Shown piece by piece: positions 35,821 through 45,153 of a stretch of DNA of 64,000 nt. Position 1 is the first letter of the stretch. Every line of letters starts with the position of its first letter. The position numbers and the translations under genes were made by a program. The notes under the pieces were generated by a model that made no database searches, had not been told where the DNA came from, and worked only from the letters and a program-made list of their open reading frames with translations. Source of the DNA: Phenylobacterium zucineum HLK1 (lineage in GTDB: Bacteria > Pseudomonadota > Alphaproteobacteria > Caulobacterales > Caulobacteraceae). Location of the stretch: the NCBI RefSeq assembly GCF_000017265.1, contig NC_011144.1, positions 2,892,001 through 2,956,000 of the forward strand. Direction: 5' to 3'.

Positions 35821-38800
35821 TCACCAGGTGTGAATGAAGGGATGGGCGCCTGGCGGCTCGCCTGTGTGCTGGGCGCACTGTAGGGCGTGGACGATCCACT
35901 TGCGGGAGTCGGCGGGATCGATCACGTCGTCGAAGTCGTACGAGGACGCCTTCTGGAGCGCCTTGCCCTCCTGATACATCTCCTCGACGCGCTGGTCGTA
36001 GACCGCCTTGCGCTCGGCAGGGTCCTCGATCGCCTCGAGCTCCTTGCGGTAGGCCAGCCGCACCGCGCCCTCCAGGCCCATGGCGCCGTACTCCCCGGTG
36101 GGCCAGGCGACGGTGAAGATCGGTGCCTTGAAGGCCCCGCCCATCATGGCGATCATCCCAAGCCCGTAGAACTTGCGCACGATGATGGTGCAGCTCGGGA
36201 CCCTGAGGTTCGCGCCGGCGACCAGCAGGTTGCACGCCCGCCGGATCAGCGCCGTCTTCTCGGCCTCGGGTCCCACCATGATCCCGGGGGTGTCGCAGAG
36301 GTGAACGACCGGCAGGCCGAAGTTGTCGCAGAGTTGCAGGAAACGCGCGCCCTTGTCGCCCGCTTCCGCATCGATCGCCCCCGCCAGGTGCATGGGGTTG
36401 TTGGCGACGATCCCCACCGCCTTGCCCTCAATGCGGGCGAGCGCCGTCACCACGCCGTGACCCCAGCCGCCGCGCAGCTCGAACATCGAGCCTTCGTCGA
36501 CGAGGGTCTCGATGACCGGTCGGATGTCGTAGGCCCGTCGCCGGTCCTCCGGCACCAGGTGGCGCAGCCGCCGCTGATCGGCGCAGGGCCCGGGCGCGAC
36601 GTCGCCCTGGAAATAGCTCAGGTAGCGCTTGGCCGCGGCGGCCGCCTCGACCTCGTCCTCCACGAGTACGTCCACCGCGCCCCGTGCGTAGTGCATCGTG
36701 GCCGGGCCGATCTCGTCGGCGCTGAAGACCCCGAGCCCGCCGCCCTCGACCATCGCCGGCCCGCCCATGCCGATGTTGGCGTTTCGGGTGGCGATGATCA
36801 CGTGGCAGCAGCCGAGGAAGGCGGTGTTGCCGGCGAAGCAGTAGCCGGCGGTCACCCCCACCAGCGGGACCTTCCCGCTGAGACGGGCGAAATAGTGGAA
36901 CGACAGGCCCTCGCCCGTGCGCTCGGTGTCGCCGGGCCGCCCGCCGCCGCCCTCGGCGAAGAAGATCACCGGCGTGCGGAGCCGCTCGGCCAGCTCGAAC
37001 AGCCGCTGGTCCTTGCGGTGGCCCTCCCGGCCCTGGGTCCCGGCCAGTACGGTGGCGTCATAGGCCAGCACCAGGCACCGCGCGTTCGCTCCGAAGAGGC
37101 TGCCGTTGACGGTCCCGAAGCCCGCCACCAGCCCATCGGCCGGCGTGGTGCGGATCAGCTCGTCCAGCGAGCGCCGCCCGCGCTGGGCCGCCACCACCAG
37201 GGGCCCGTATTCGACGAAGGTGTCCGGATCGCACACCGCCGCGACGTTCTCCCGCGCCGTCCTCTGGTTGCGCCGCCGGCGCTTCGCCACGGCGTCCGGC
37301 CGGGCCTCGTCGCGGGTGAGCGCGTGCCGCTCCAGCACGGCGGCGAGATCGGCGCGAACGTGGTCCGGGTCCGGTTCCGCCTGCGCCGCCGCCGCCTCGA
37401 CCTGCACCTCGCCCGCCTCGATCCAGAGCAGCGGGTGACCTTCGAACACCGTCTCGGCCGGAGTGACGTTCAGGCCGCTGATGACGCCGCTGCACGGCGC
37501 GCGCACCACGTGCTCCATCTTCATGGCCTCGATCACGGCCACCTGCCCGCCGGCGGGAACCTCGTCGCCGACCTTCACCGAGAGGGCCACGATGGTGCCC
37601 TGCAGCGGCGCGCTCACGGGCATTCCGGCGGGCGCGGCGGCCCCGAGGTCGGCTGCGGTCTCGGGCGCGGACTCGCTCTCCGCCGCCTGGGCGAAGAACA
37701 GTCCTCCCACATGCGCCTCGGCCGCGGCCGCGAGCTCGCGCACATGGTCGTCGATGAAGGTCGTGTAGATATCGTTCGCCGCGACCTCGGGCCGGCTGAT
37801 AAGGGCGTGGAGGAACTCCAGGTTGGTGGGCACCCCGCCAATGCGGAACTCGCGCAGCGCCCGCCGGCCGCGCCGCAGGGCGGCGGCGAAGTCTGGCTCG
37901 GGCGAGTGGACGATCACCTTCGCCAGCAGCGAGTCGAAGTTTGGGCTGGTGCGGTAGCCCGCATAGCCGAACGTATCGGTCCGCATCCCGGGTCCGGAGG
38001 GCGGATCAAACGCGGTGAGCTGTCCGCCCGAGGGCAGAACGGCGCCATCCGGCGTCATGCGCTCCATGTTCACCCGCAGCTGGATGGCGTGACCGCGCGG
38101 GGGAGCGATCCGGTCCTGCGTCAGGCCGAGCGAGGCCAGCGATGCGCCCCCGGCGACGCGGAGCTGCGCCTGCACGAGATCGACCCCGGTGACTTCTTCG
38201 GTCACGGTGTGCTCGACCTGGATCCGTGGATTGGCCTCGATGAAGGCGAAGTCCAGCCCGCCCTTCGCCGGCGAGTCCCAAACCAGGAACTCGAACGTGC
38301 CCAGGCCACGATAGCCGACCGCGGTCGCCAGCCGCACCGACGCGTCCAGCAACGCCTCCCGGAGCGCCTCCGGGAGGTCGGGACTGGGCGCGATCTCCAC
38401 GATCTTCTGATGGCGGCGCTGCAGGGTGCATTCCCGCTCCCACAGATGGGTCACCCCGCCCTGGCCGTCGCCGATGATCTGCACCTCCAGGTGCCGCGCC
38501 CGCGGCAGGAAACGCTCCACGTAGAGGTCGCCCTGCCCGAAGGCCGCCTTGGCCTCGGAACTGCACCGCTCGAAGGCCTTCGGAAGCTCCTTCGGCGTCC
38601 GGACCACGCGGATTCCCCGGCCGCCGCCGCCGGCCACCGCTTTCAGGATCACGGCCGCGCCCGGCTCGAGCGAGGCCAGGAACGCCTCCGCCTGTTCCAG
38701 CGTGCTTGGCTCGAAGAGCCCTTGCGGAGTGGGAACGCCGCAGTCGCGCGCCAGCGAACGGGCCCGCGCCTTGTCGCCGAACTCCGTCAGCATCTCGGGG

Positions 38801-39117
38801 GTGGGGCCGACGAAGGTTATGTCCTGCTCGGCGCATCGCGCCGCGAACTGGGCGTTCTCGGCGAGGAAGCCGTAGCCGGGATGGATGGCGTCGCAACCCG
38901 CCGTCCGGGCGGCGGCGAGCACTTGCTCGATGTCGAGGTACGCCTTGGCGCCCACCCCCGACAGCACGTGCAGGTCGTCGGCCTTGGCCGTGTGGAGCGA
39001 GCCGCGGTCGTCCTCGGAACAGATCGCGACGGTTGCCATGCCCAGTTCATCCGCGGCGCGGGCGATCCGGATCGCGATCTCGCCGCGGTTCGCAATGAGC
39101 AGTCGCTGTATGGCCAT
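35821..39117 (-). CDS. Single-chain acyl-CoA carboxylase (BC-BCCP-CT)
   Basis: 1098 residues. Residues 1-450 form the biotin carboxylase (ATP-grasp, IHPGYGFLAENAQFA, KAVAGGGGRGIRVV). The biotinyl domain has Lys533 in EAMKMEHV, and residues about 600-1098 form the carboxyltransferase (VGVTAGYCFAGNTAFLG, VVHLCDTPGIMVGPEAEKTA). It fixes bicarbonate onto an acyl-CoA with ATP. This domain order in one chain resembles the homomeric long-chain acyl-CoA carboxylases rather than the usual separate alpha and beta subunits. First gene of the operon running to cofE. Substrate unknown; branched or isoprenoid CoA esters are candidates given the AtuA-type gene at 56980. Confidence 0.95.
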   Translation of the reverse strand: MAIQRLLIANRGEIAIRIARAADELGMATVAICSEDDRGSLHTAKADDLHVLSGVGAKAYLDIEQVLAAARTAGCDAIHPGYGFLAENAQFAARCAEQDITFVGPTPEMLTEFGDKARARSLARDCGVPTPQGLFEPSTLEQAEAFLASLEPGAAVILKAVAGGGGRGIRVVRTPKELPKAFERCSSEAKAAFGQGDLYVERFLPRARHLEVQIIGDGQGGVTHLWERECTLQRRHQKIVEIAPSPDLPEALREALLDASVRLATAVGYRGLGTFEFLVWDSPAKGGLDFAFIEANPRIQVEHTVTEEVTGVDLVQAQLRVAGGASLASLGLTQDRIAPPRGHAIQLRVNMERMTPDGAVLPSGGQLTAFDPPSGPGMRTDTFGYAGYRTSPNFDSLLAKVIVHSPEPDFAAALRRGRRALREFRIGGVPTNLEFLHALISRPEVAANDIYTTFIDDHVRELAAAAEAHVGGLFFAQAAESESAPETAADLGAAAPAGMPVSAPLQGTIVALSVKVGDEVPAGGQVAVIEAMKMEHVVRAPCSGVISGLNVTPAETVFEGHPLLWIEAGEVQVEAAAAQAEPDPDHVRADLAAVLERHALTRDEARPDAVAKRRRRNQRTARENVAAVCDPDTFVEYGPLVVAAQRGRRSLDELIRTTPADGLVAGFGTVNGSLFGANARCLVLAYDATVLAGTQGREGHRKDQRLFELAERLRTPVIFFAEGGGGRPGDTERTGEGLSFHYFARLSGKVPLVGVTAGYCFAGNTAFLGCCHVIIATRNANIGMGGPAMVEGGGLGVFSADEIGPATMHYARGAVDVLVEDEVEAAAAAKRYLSYFQGDVAPGPCADQRRLRHLVPEDRRRAYDIRPVIETLVDEGSMFELRGGWGHGVVTALARIEGKAVGIVANNPMHLAGAIDAEAGDKGARFLQLCDNFGLPVVHLCDTPGIMVGPEAEKTALIRRACNLLVAGANLRVPSCTIIVRKFYGLGMIAMMGGAFKAPIFTVAWPTGEYGAMGLEGAVRLAYRKELEAIEDPAERKAVYDQRVEEMYQEGKALQKASSYDFDDVIDPADSRKWIVHALQCAQHTGEPPGAHPFIHTW

Positions 39118-39227
39118 CGGAGGTTTCCCGGGCGAGTAAGGTCAGTGCGCGCCGCGGCTCGCCGGGCGCGCAGACAGCGTTGCGGGGGCGACGCCGTCGT
39201 GGCGCCGCCACCGTGTTCGCGCCTTGC

Positions 39228-41474
39228 TCAGGGCATCTGGTAGGCGAGCCGCACCCCGATCGTCCGCGGCCGCACGTCGATGGCGTAGGTCGCCGCCGCG
39301 CCCTGGTAGCGATTCATGGGGTGATCCGAGTCGAATAGGTTGCGCGCGAAGAGCGTCACCTTGACCCGCTCGTCCATCGTGGCCCAGGAGGCATGGGCGT
39401 TGACCGTCGTGTAGTCGCCGTCGTTGTCCAGCTGGCCGATGAAGTCCCAGATGAAGTTGTCGCTCCAGTAGGCCAGGGCGCCGAGTTCGACCTTGCCCCC
39501 GAAGGCGTCGAACTCGTAGTTCGCCGCCAGATTCGCCGTCCAGTCAGGCGATCTCGCAAGCGGCTTGCCCGAGGCGTCGCAGGTGGCCGACCGGTTGCCG
39601 CCGATCAGGACGCCGGTCCCCGGCTGGCAGGGGTTGGTCAGGCTGGCGTCCGTGCTGGTGGCCGGGAAGTACACCAGGGCGGCCGGGAAATCGTCGTACC
39701 GGGCGTGCTGGTAGGCGAGCCCCCCGCGAAGCGTCAGGCCGTCGACCGGGATCCAGTCGAATTGGACTTCCCCGCCGTAGTTGCTCGCCTCGGCCGCGTT
39801 GAAGACGTCGGTGGTCGCCGCCCCCGTCGGCGAGCGGGCGCTCACCTGCAGGTTCTTGTAGGTCATGTGGAAGGCGGTGATGTTCAGGCGCAATCGGCTG
39901 GTCGGGTCGGTCTTCAGACCCACTTCCCAGTTGTCCACCGTCTCGGGCTTGAGAGCCAGGAAGGGCGGGCCGCTCGAGGCGTTGAAGAAGCCGCTCTTGA
40001 ACCCTTGCGAGAAGGTGACGAAGCCGCGAATGCGAGGCGCGAAGTCGTACTGCACGGACGCGCGGAACGAGACGTCCTCGTAGTCCTTCTTGGCGTAGGA
40101 CGGCGTGGTGGGAACCGGGAACACGACGTCGCCGATCGTATAGTTGTAGTCGAGCGCGGTCGTCGGCAGGGAGGCGAACGGCGTCGTGCTGCGCCGGTAG
40201 TCCTTGGTGCGCTTCTCGTGGCTGTAGCGGATGCCGCCGGTCACCGAGAGCGCATCGTTCACATGGTAGGTGGCCTCGCCGAACACCGCATACGCGTCGA
40301 CCCCCAGCTCGCTGATCAGGGCAAGGGTCGCGCCGGTGGGTGAGGCGCGGGAGAGGAAGACGTCCCCGGCGTCGGTCAGCACATAGCCCGGCCGGTTGCG
40401 GTAGTAGTTGGCCCCGACCAGCCAATCCACCTTGCGAACCCCCGTGGAGGCCAGGCGCACCTCGGTGGTTTGGGACTCATCCAGGTACGGGATCTTGGCG
40501 TACTGGTAGTCGAGGATCGTCGCGTCGCTGTCGGTGCGCTGGATCGACCGCGTCCGCAGCCACGACTGAAGGGCCGTCAGCTGGAAGCCGTCGAAATCCC
40601 AGTTGAGGTTCGCGAAGGCGCCCACCTGCTGGTAGTTGAAATAGGTGTCGCCGATGCCGGTCTTGCCAGGCGGCGCGATCGGAACATTGGGATTGACGCG
40701 ACGCGCGACGGTGTTGCCGCCGAGCGGATAGCCCGAGAACGCCGTGTCGTCGTGCGAGCGCAGGAAATTCACGCCGACGGTGAGGTCCATCCGATCGGTG
40801 GGAGTCCACAGCAGCTTGGCGCGGGCGCCGGTGGACCCGGCGTCCCCCTTGTCCTCGCCCGTGACGATGTTCTCGATGTAGCCGTCGCGCTGATCGTGAT
40901 GGAAGGCGATGTTGCCGGCCAGCTTCTCGCCGAGCGGCCCGGAGACGTAGGCGTTCAGGTGGATCTCGTTGTCCGATCCATAGCTGGCGTCCGCCTTGAA
41001 CCGCGGCTCGCGGCTGGGCTGCAGGGTGATGATGTTGATCGCCCCGCCCAGCGCGTTCCGGCCGAACAGCGTGCCTTGCGGCCCCTTGAGGACCTCGACG
41101 CGCTCGATGTTGTTGAATTCGAAGAACCCGGCGTGGGTCGTCGATTGGTAGACCCCGTCGATGTAGATCGGCACCGAGGGCTCGTCGCCGGGGCCGATGC
41201 CGCGCGTACCGACGCCGCGGATGTTCGGCGAGCCGGTCGCCGTCTGGTTGCTGAAGTTGAGGCCCGGGGTGACGAGCGTCAGGTCGCGGGTGCCGGTGGC
41301 GCCCGCCTGCTGCAGCATTTCGGCCGTGGCGGCGCTGACCGTGATCGGCACCTCCTGCAGGTTCTGCTCCCGCTTCTGGGCGGTGACGATGACCTCCTCG
41401 ACCTCCTGGGCGGCCGCGGAAACGGCCGTCGCGGACACCAAGGCGCTGACCAGGCACGCAGTCTTGAACCGCAT
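39228..41474 (-). CDS. TonB-dependent outer-membrane receptor
   Basis: 748 residues. Signal peptide LVSALVSATAVSAAA, then QEVEEVIVTAQKREQNLQEV, a plug with LKGPQGTLFGRNALGGAINI and YIDGVYQSTTHAGFFEFNNI, and a barrel ending VRLAYQMP. Related to the receptor at 30108. It stands alone between the carboxylase and thioesterase operons. The 39118-39227 spacer downstream shows no clear element. Probable substrate importer. Confidence 0.95.
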   Translation of the reverse strand: MRFKTACLVSALVSATAVSAAAQEVEEVIVTAQKREQNLQEVPITVSAATAEMLQQAGATGTRDLTLVTPGLNFSNQTATGSPNIRGVGTRGIGPGDEPSVPIYIDGVYQSTTHAGFFEFNNIERVEVLKGPQGTLFGRNALGGAINIITLQPSREPRFKADASYGSDNEIHLNAYVSGPLGEKLAGNIAFHHDQRDGYIENIVTGEDKGDAGSTGARAKLLWTPTDRMDLTVGVNFLRSHDDTAFSGYPLGGNTVARRVNPNVPIAPPGKTGIGDTYFNYQQVGAFANLNWDFDGFQLTALQSWLRTRSIQRTDSDATILDYQYAKIPYLDESQTTEVRLASTGVRKVDWLVGANYYRNRPGYVLTDAGDVFLSRASPTGATLALISELGVDAYAVFGEATYHVNDALSVTGGIRYSHEKRTKDYRRSTTPFASLPTTALDYNYTIGDVVFPVPTTPSYAKKDYEDVSFRASVQYDFAPRIRGFVTFSQGFKSGFFNASSGPPFLALKPETVDNWEVGLKTDPTSRLRLNITAFHMTYKNLQVSARSPTGAATTDVFNAAEASNYGGEVQFDWIPVDGLTLRGGLAYQHARYDDFPAALVYFPATSTDASLTNPCQPGTGVLIGGNRSATCDASGKPLARSPDWTANLAANYEFDAFGGKVELGALAYWSDNFIWDFIGQLDNDGDYTTVNAHASWATMDERVKVTLFARNLFDSDHPMNRYQGAAATYAIDVRPRTIGVRLAYQMP

Positions 41475-41542
41475 TTTTCTCCTCCCTTTTAAGTTTGGCC
41501 GTTCCGGCTCTGAGGAGGATTGACGCGGGAAAACGTCGCTAT

Positions 41543-41563
41543 TGTCAATATCAGTTAGCTATT
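41543..41563. promoter_or_regulatory. AT-rich element upstream of receptor gene
   Basis: The plus strand reads TGTCA, six bases, GTTAGCTATT, a one-base-shifted version of the repeat; on the minus strand AAATAGCT also appears. It overlaps the last bases of the thioesterase gene and lies about 70 bp before the receptor ATG. The weakest of the series. Confidence 0.2.
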
Positions 41564-41982
41564 TTTACCATCAGCTCCTCAAGGCCGCTCCGGTAGGTTT
41601 CCGGCACCGGCGCCGACGCGCCGGAGACGGTGTAGACGACGACTGTGTCGCAAAGAGAGATGCAGCGCCCGCCCTGGAAGAGCGCTTGGCCGAACTCGTA
41701 GGAGGAGCGTCCAACCCGGACGACGCCGCTGCAGAGCTGTAGCACCTCGGGGTAACGCGCCTCGGCGAGGTAGTGCAGATTGACCCTCAGGACCACGCCG
41801 TGCCCCGCTTCGCGCCGCACGCCCGCGAGGGCCGCGCGGTGCAGGGTCATCACCCCTTCCTCGTAGTACTCCGCCTGGGCCACGTTGTTCAGGTGACGGA
41901 GGGGATCGACGTCGCGGTAGCGCGGGCGGACCTCCCCGACGATCGGATAGGCCACCGGGTCGCGGCGGGGGTCGGCGGTCAT
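41551..41982 (-). CDS. 4-hydroxybenzoyl-CoA thioesterase-type hotdog protein
   Basis: 143 residues. VRPRYRDVDPLRHLNNVAQA is the 4HBT active-site segment, with Asp in the catalytic position (RDVDPLRHLNN). It hydrolyses an acyl- or aroyl-CoA. It starts 2 nt after the crotonase stop and ends the MFS-SDR-crotonase-thioesterase operon. A longer frame upstream would run antisense and is not used. Confidence 0.85.
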   Translation of the reverse strand: MTADPRRDPVAYPIVGEVRPRYRDVDPLRHLNNVAQAEYYEEGVMTLHRAALAGVRREAGHGVVLRVNLHYLAEARYPEVLQLCSGVVRVGRSSYEFGQALFQGGRCISLCDTVVVYTVSGASAPVPETYRSGLEELMVKIAN

Positions 41983-41984
41983 GC

Positions 41985-42818
41985 CTAGCGCCCCACGAAC
42001 ACCGGCTTGCGCCGTTCGCGGAAGTGGGCGACGCCCTCCTTGAAGTCCTCGGACTCGAGGCTCGCCACGACTTCCTCGTAAGCCGTCGTCAGGGCCTCGG
42101 CGAACGTCTCGCTGCGCGCCTTCCACAGCTGGCGCTTGATGACCCGCGTGGACCGCGGCGAGACGTTCTCGGCGATGTCGCGCGCATAGTCGACCGCATG
42201 GGCCAGCAGGTCCGCAGGCTCGAGGACCACGCTCACCAGTCCGATACGCAGCGCCTCGTGCGCGGAAAGGCGTCGGCCGGACAGCAGGATGTCAGCCGCC
42301 GCCCCCTGTCCGACGATGGCCGGCAGCGTGAAGGCGAGCCCGGCTTCCGCCGTCAGGCCTCGCCGCGGGAAGCCGGCAGTGAACAGCGCGTCCGTGCTCG
42401 CGAACCTGACGTCGCAGGACGCCGCCAGCGAAAGGCCGACGCCGGCGCAGGCGCCGTTCACCGCTGCGATCACAGGCTTCGGCAAGGCGCTCGGAATGAT
42501 GTACCGCGAGCGGTGCTCCGGCGGCGAATCGGCGAGGGCGTCGAAGACGGGATGGGGCGATCCGGGGGGCAGCCGCTCGAACGAGCCGCCCGCCGTGGCG
42601 GCGAGGTCATCCAGGCGCTCCATGTCCGCCCCGGCGCAGAAGCCCCGGCCGCTGCCGGTGAGCACGACGACCTTGACGGCGTCGTCCAGCCCGACCTGCA
42701 CCATGGTCCGATCGAACAGGTCGCCCATGGCCGGGCCGATCGCATTGAGGCGCTCGGGCCGGTTGAGCGTGACGACGGCCACGCCTTCCGAGATCTCGCA
42801 CTGAACGAAGTCGTTCAC
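41985..42818 (-). CDS. Enoyl-CoA hydratase/isomerase family protein
   Basis: 277 residues. FCAGADMERLDDLA is the oxyanion segment; NGACAGVGLSLAASCDVRFA lacks the first Glu, while GLTAEAGLAF keeps the second. The single acid suggests isomerase or a non-classical crotonase. It starts 13 bp after the SDR stop and is followed at once by the thioesterase. Confidence 0.9.
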   Translation of the reverse strand: MNDFVQCEISEGVAVVTLNRPERLNAIGPAMGDLFDRTMVQVGLDDAVKVVVLTGSGRGFCAGADMERLDDLAATAGGSFERLPPGSPHPVFDALADSPPEHRSRYIIPSALPKPVIAAVNGACAGVGLSLAASCDVRFASTDALFTAGFPRRGLTAEAGLAFTLPAIVGQGAAADILLSGRRLSAHEALRIGLVSVVLEPADLLAHAVDYARDIAENVSPRSTRVIKRQLWKARSETFAEALTTAYEEVVASLESEDFKEGVAHFRERRKPVFVGR

Positions 42819-42831
42819 GGGGGCTCCCTTC

Positions 42832-43614
42832 TCAGTTGGCGGCGGTCAGCGTAGCGCCGCCGTCGACCACCAGGGTCTGGCCGGTGACATGCCGTCCGGC
42901 TGCGCTGACCAGGAACAGGATGACCGAGGCGATGTCCTCGGGCTCGGCGATCCGACGGAGCGGGGTCCGCCGCAAGGTCGCCTCAAGCGCCTTGGGATCG
43001 GCCATCGCCGCACGGACCATGTCGGTTCGGGTGACGCCGGGCGCGACGCTGTTGACGCGGATTCCGGCCGGCCCCCATTCATGCGCCAGCTGCCGGGCCA
43101 GATGGTTCACGCCCGCCTTGGCCACCGCGTAGGCGCCGGAGCGCGGAGACGCCACGATGCTGCCGATCGAGGAGAGCAGCACCATGGCGCCGGACCCCTG
43201 CTTGGCGATCTCGGGCGCGAGGAGCTGGCTGAGCCGCCAGGCGGCCTTGAGGTTGACGTCGAAGACCTTGTCCCAGGCCTCCTCCGGAAGGTCCTGGAGC
43301 GACGAGAAGCTGGGATTGACGCCGGCGTTCGAGATCAGCACGTCGACCCGGCCGAACGCGGCGGTGGCGGCCTCGGCCAGGCGCTGGCGGTCCGCTTCGA
43401 GCGCTGTGTGGCAGGGCGCGGCGATCGCCTCCACTCCCTCGTCGCAAAGCGCGGCCCGAACCTGCTCGCACGCCTCGGCCTTCCGGGACGAGACAACGAT
43501 GCGTGCGCCGGCGCGGCCCAGCAGGCGGGCAGTCGCCAGGCCGATGCCGCGCGTCGAGCCGGTGACCACCGCCACCTGCCCGTCGAGCCTCAAGAGCGCC
43601 ATCGGATCAGCCAT
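42832..43614 (-). CDS. Short-chain dehydrogenase/reductase
   Basis: 260 residues, classical SDR. TGSTRGIG (18-25) is the cofactor loop, ISNAGVNPS and YAVAK (Tyr, Lys) the catalytic segments, with a preceding Ser in LSSIGS. SSRK after the second strand suggests NADP(H) use. It probably oxidises a 3-hydroxyacyl-CoA or a ring alcohol. The start overlaps the MFS transporter end by 8 nt. Confidence 0.93.
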   Translation of the reverse strand: MADPMALLRLDGQVAVVTGSTRGIGLATARLLGRAGARIVVSSRKAEACEQVRAALCDEGVEAIAAPCHTALEADRQRLAEAATAAFGRVDVLISNAGVNPSFSSLQDLPEEAWDKVFDVNLKAAWRLSQLLAPEIAKQGSGAMVLLSSIGSIVASPRSGAYAVAKAGVNHLARQLAHEWGPAGIRVNSVAPGVTRTDMVRAAMADPKALEATLRRTPLRRIAEPEDIASVILFLVSAAGRHVTGQTLVVDGGATLTAAN

Positions 43615-45001
43615 CGGCCTTGCTCGCCTCCTCGCCCCGCAGCCGCTCGACGGCCAGGCGCATCGGCGCGCGCCCCAGCTGCGCGGAAATCAGCGCCAGC
43701 GGCGCCAGCAGGGCCAGGGCGGTGGCGATGGACCAGCCCAATTTCGCGGGGTCGCCGAACACGAAGTCGGTGAAGAAGGCGATCAGCGACGGCCCTCCGG
43801 CGTTGCCGATGATCGCGAGGGAGAGAAGGTAGATGGCCGCCATGCGCCCCCGCAGCGCCGACGGCGTCACGGCCTGGACCGCCGCCGCCCCGTAGCCGAT
43901 GTACGAGAACGCCATCATCTTCAGCAGGAACACGCAGACCAGGAACACGCGCGGATCGTCTACGAGGAAGGCGCCGATCCCGACGGGCGTCGCCAGCAGC
44001 ACGCTGGCGGAGAAGACCTGCAGGTGAGCATCGCTGTGACCGCGCGCGATGAGCCGGTCGACCAGCCAGCCGGCGCCTATGGTGCCGATGCCGGCGCTGA
44101 GGACGTTCACAAGGCCGAGCGCCGGCCCGACCTCGGCGGGTCCCCAGCCGAAGGCGCGCTCCATGTACGCCGGGAGCCATGCCAGGGCGCCATAGATCAG
44201 CATCGAAAACAGCGCGAAGCTGCCAGCGTAGCCGAGCAGCACGGCCCGTCGCTCGCGCAGGAACGGCAGCAGGCGCGTCGGGACTTCCTCCCGCTGATGA
44301 AGGCGCTGCGGCTCGCGGAACGTGAACACGAGCGTCGCCAGGATGAGGCCTGGCAGGCCGATGGCGACGAACACCATCTGCCAGGGGCGAAGGTCGCCGA
44401 AGAACGGGAAACTCAGATCGGGACGCTGGGTGAAATAGGCGACGGCCAGGCCGCCCACCGCCATCGAGGCGCCGGTGCCGAGCACCGCTCCGGCCGTGTA
44501 GATCGACAGGGCCGTCGCCATCTGATGCTTCGGGAACTTGTCGGCGATGATCGAATGCGCGCAGGGGCCCAGGGTCGCCTCTCCGACGCCCAAGGCCATG
44601 CGGGCCAGCAGGAGCTGGGGGAAGCTCTGAGCCATGCCGCAGGCGATCGTCGCGATCGACCAGAAGGTCACGCCCAGATACAGGATGATCCGCCGGGGGA
44701 ACCGGTCCACGAGCCAGCCGATAGGCAGGCCGCAGAGAGCGTAGAACAGGGCGAAGGCGAGCCCGAGCAACATGCTCATCTGGAAGTCGCTGATGGCCAG
44801 GTCGGCCTTCACCGGATCGACCACCAGGGCAAGGACGCCCCGGTCCAGCGTGTTCAGCAGGTACAGCAGCACCAGCACAGCCAGCGCCAGCCACGCGCCT
44901 AGCGGAGCTCCAGTCCGTATCGCCCTAGCCGCTGCCGCCGTCACGACCGCTCCCGTCTCCGCGTGCGACCTGACAGCCGCATCGGGACCTTCACTCCTCA
45001 A
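43607..45001 (-). CDS. MFS transporter
   Basis: Up to 464 residues with 12 predicted membrane helices. The first is ALAVLVLLYLLNTLDRGVLA, followed by GLPIGWLVDRFPRR, the major-facilitator loop 2 motif. Closely related to the transporter at 52141 (same GLPIGW or GLPLGW and TDFVF segments). In frame the only upstream initiator is TTG 45001, with no convincing Shine-Dalgarno, so the N-terminus is uncertain. Likely organic-acid uptake into the cytoplasm; it leads its operon. Confidence 0.9.
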   Translation of the reverse strand: MRSEGPDAAVRSHAETGAVVTAAAARAIRTGAPLGAWLALAVLVLLYLLNTLDRGVLALVVDPVKADLAISDFQMSMLLGLAFALFYALCGLPIGWLVDRFPRRIILYLGVTFWSIATIACGMAQSFPQLLLARMALGVGEATLGPCAHSIIADKFPKHQMATALSIYTAGAVLGTGASMAVGGLAVAYFTQRPDLSFPFFGDLRPWQMVFVAIGLPGLILATLVFTFREPQRLHQREEVPTRLLPFLRERRAVLLGYAGSFALFSMLIYGALAWLPAYMERAFGWGPAEVGPALGLVNVLSAGIGTIGAGWLVDRLIARGHSDAHLQVFSASVLLATPVGIGAFLVDDPRVFLVCVFLLKMMAFSYIGYGAAAVQAVTPSALRGRMAAIYLLSLAIIGNAGGPSLIAFFTDFVFGDPAKLGWSIATALALLAPLALISAQLGRAPMRLAVERLRGEEASKADG

Positions 45002-45009
45002 TCTTACTT

Positions 45010-45088
45010 AGTCAACGTGGTTATATGTTTGACCTGGACGATTGACACGTCTGCGCGAGGGAGTCGAAATAAGAGTTAACTAGGTTAG
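45010..45088 (+). promoter_or_regulatory. Two repeat-type putative operators in divergent spacer
   Basis: The 45002-45153 spacer between the MFS gene and the ligase holds two copies of the pattern: AGTCA, five bases, GTTAT at 45010-45024, and AGTTA, five bases, GTTAG at 45074-45088. Both read on the plus strand. Two sites in one divergent region make a shared operator more believable. Confidence 0.4.
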
Positions 45089-45153
45089 CGCATGTGCAAT
45101 ACAGTGCGCTGCGCAACGGCGGGAACACGCCGGCGCCGTCGGGAGGAAGCACC

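Noticed and set aside
35887..39243. Very long plus-strand open frame (over 1100 codons)
   Set aside because: It is antisense to the carboxylase, is Arg/Gly/His-rich and has no domain signature; long antisense frames are expected at this GC content.
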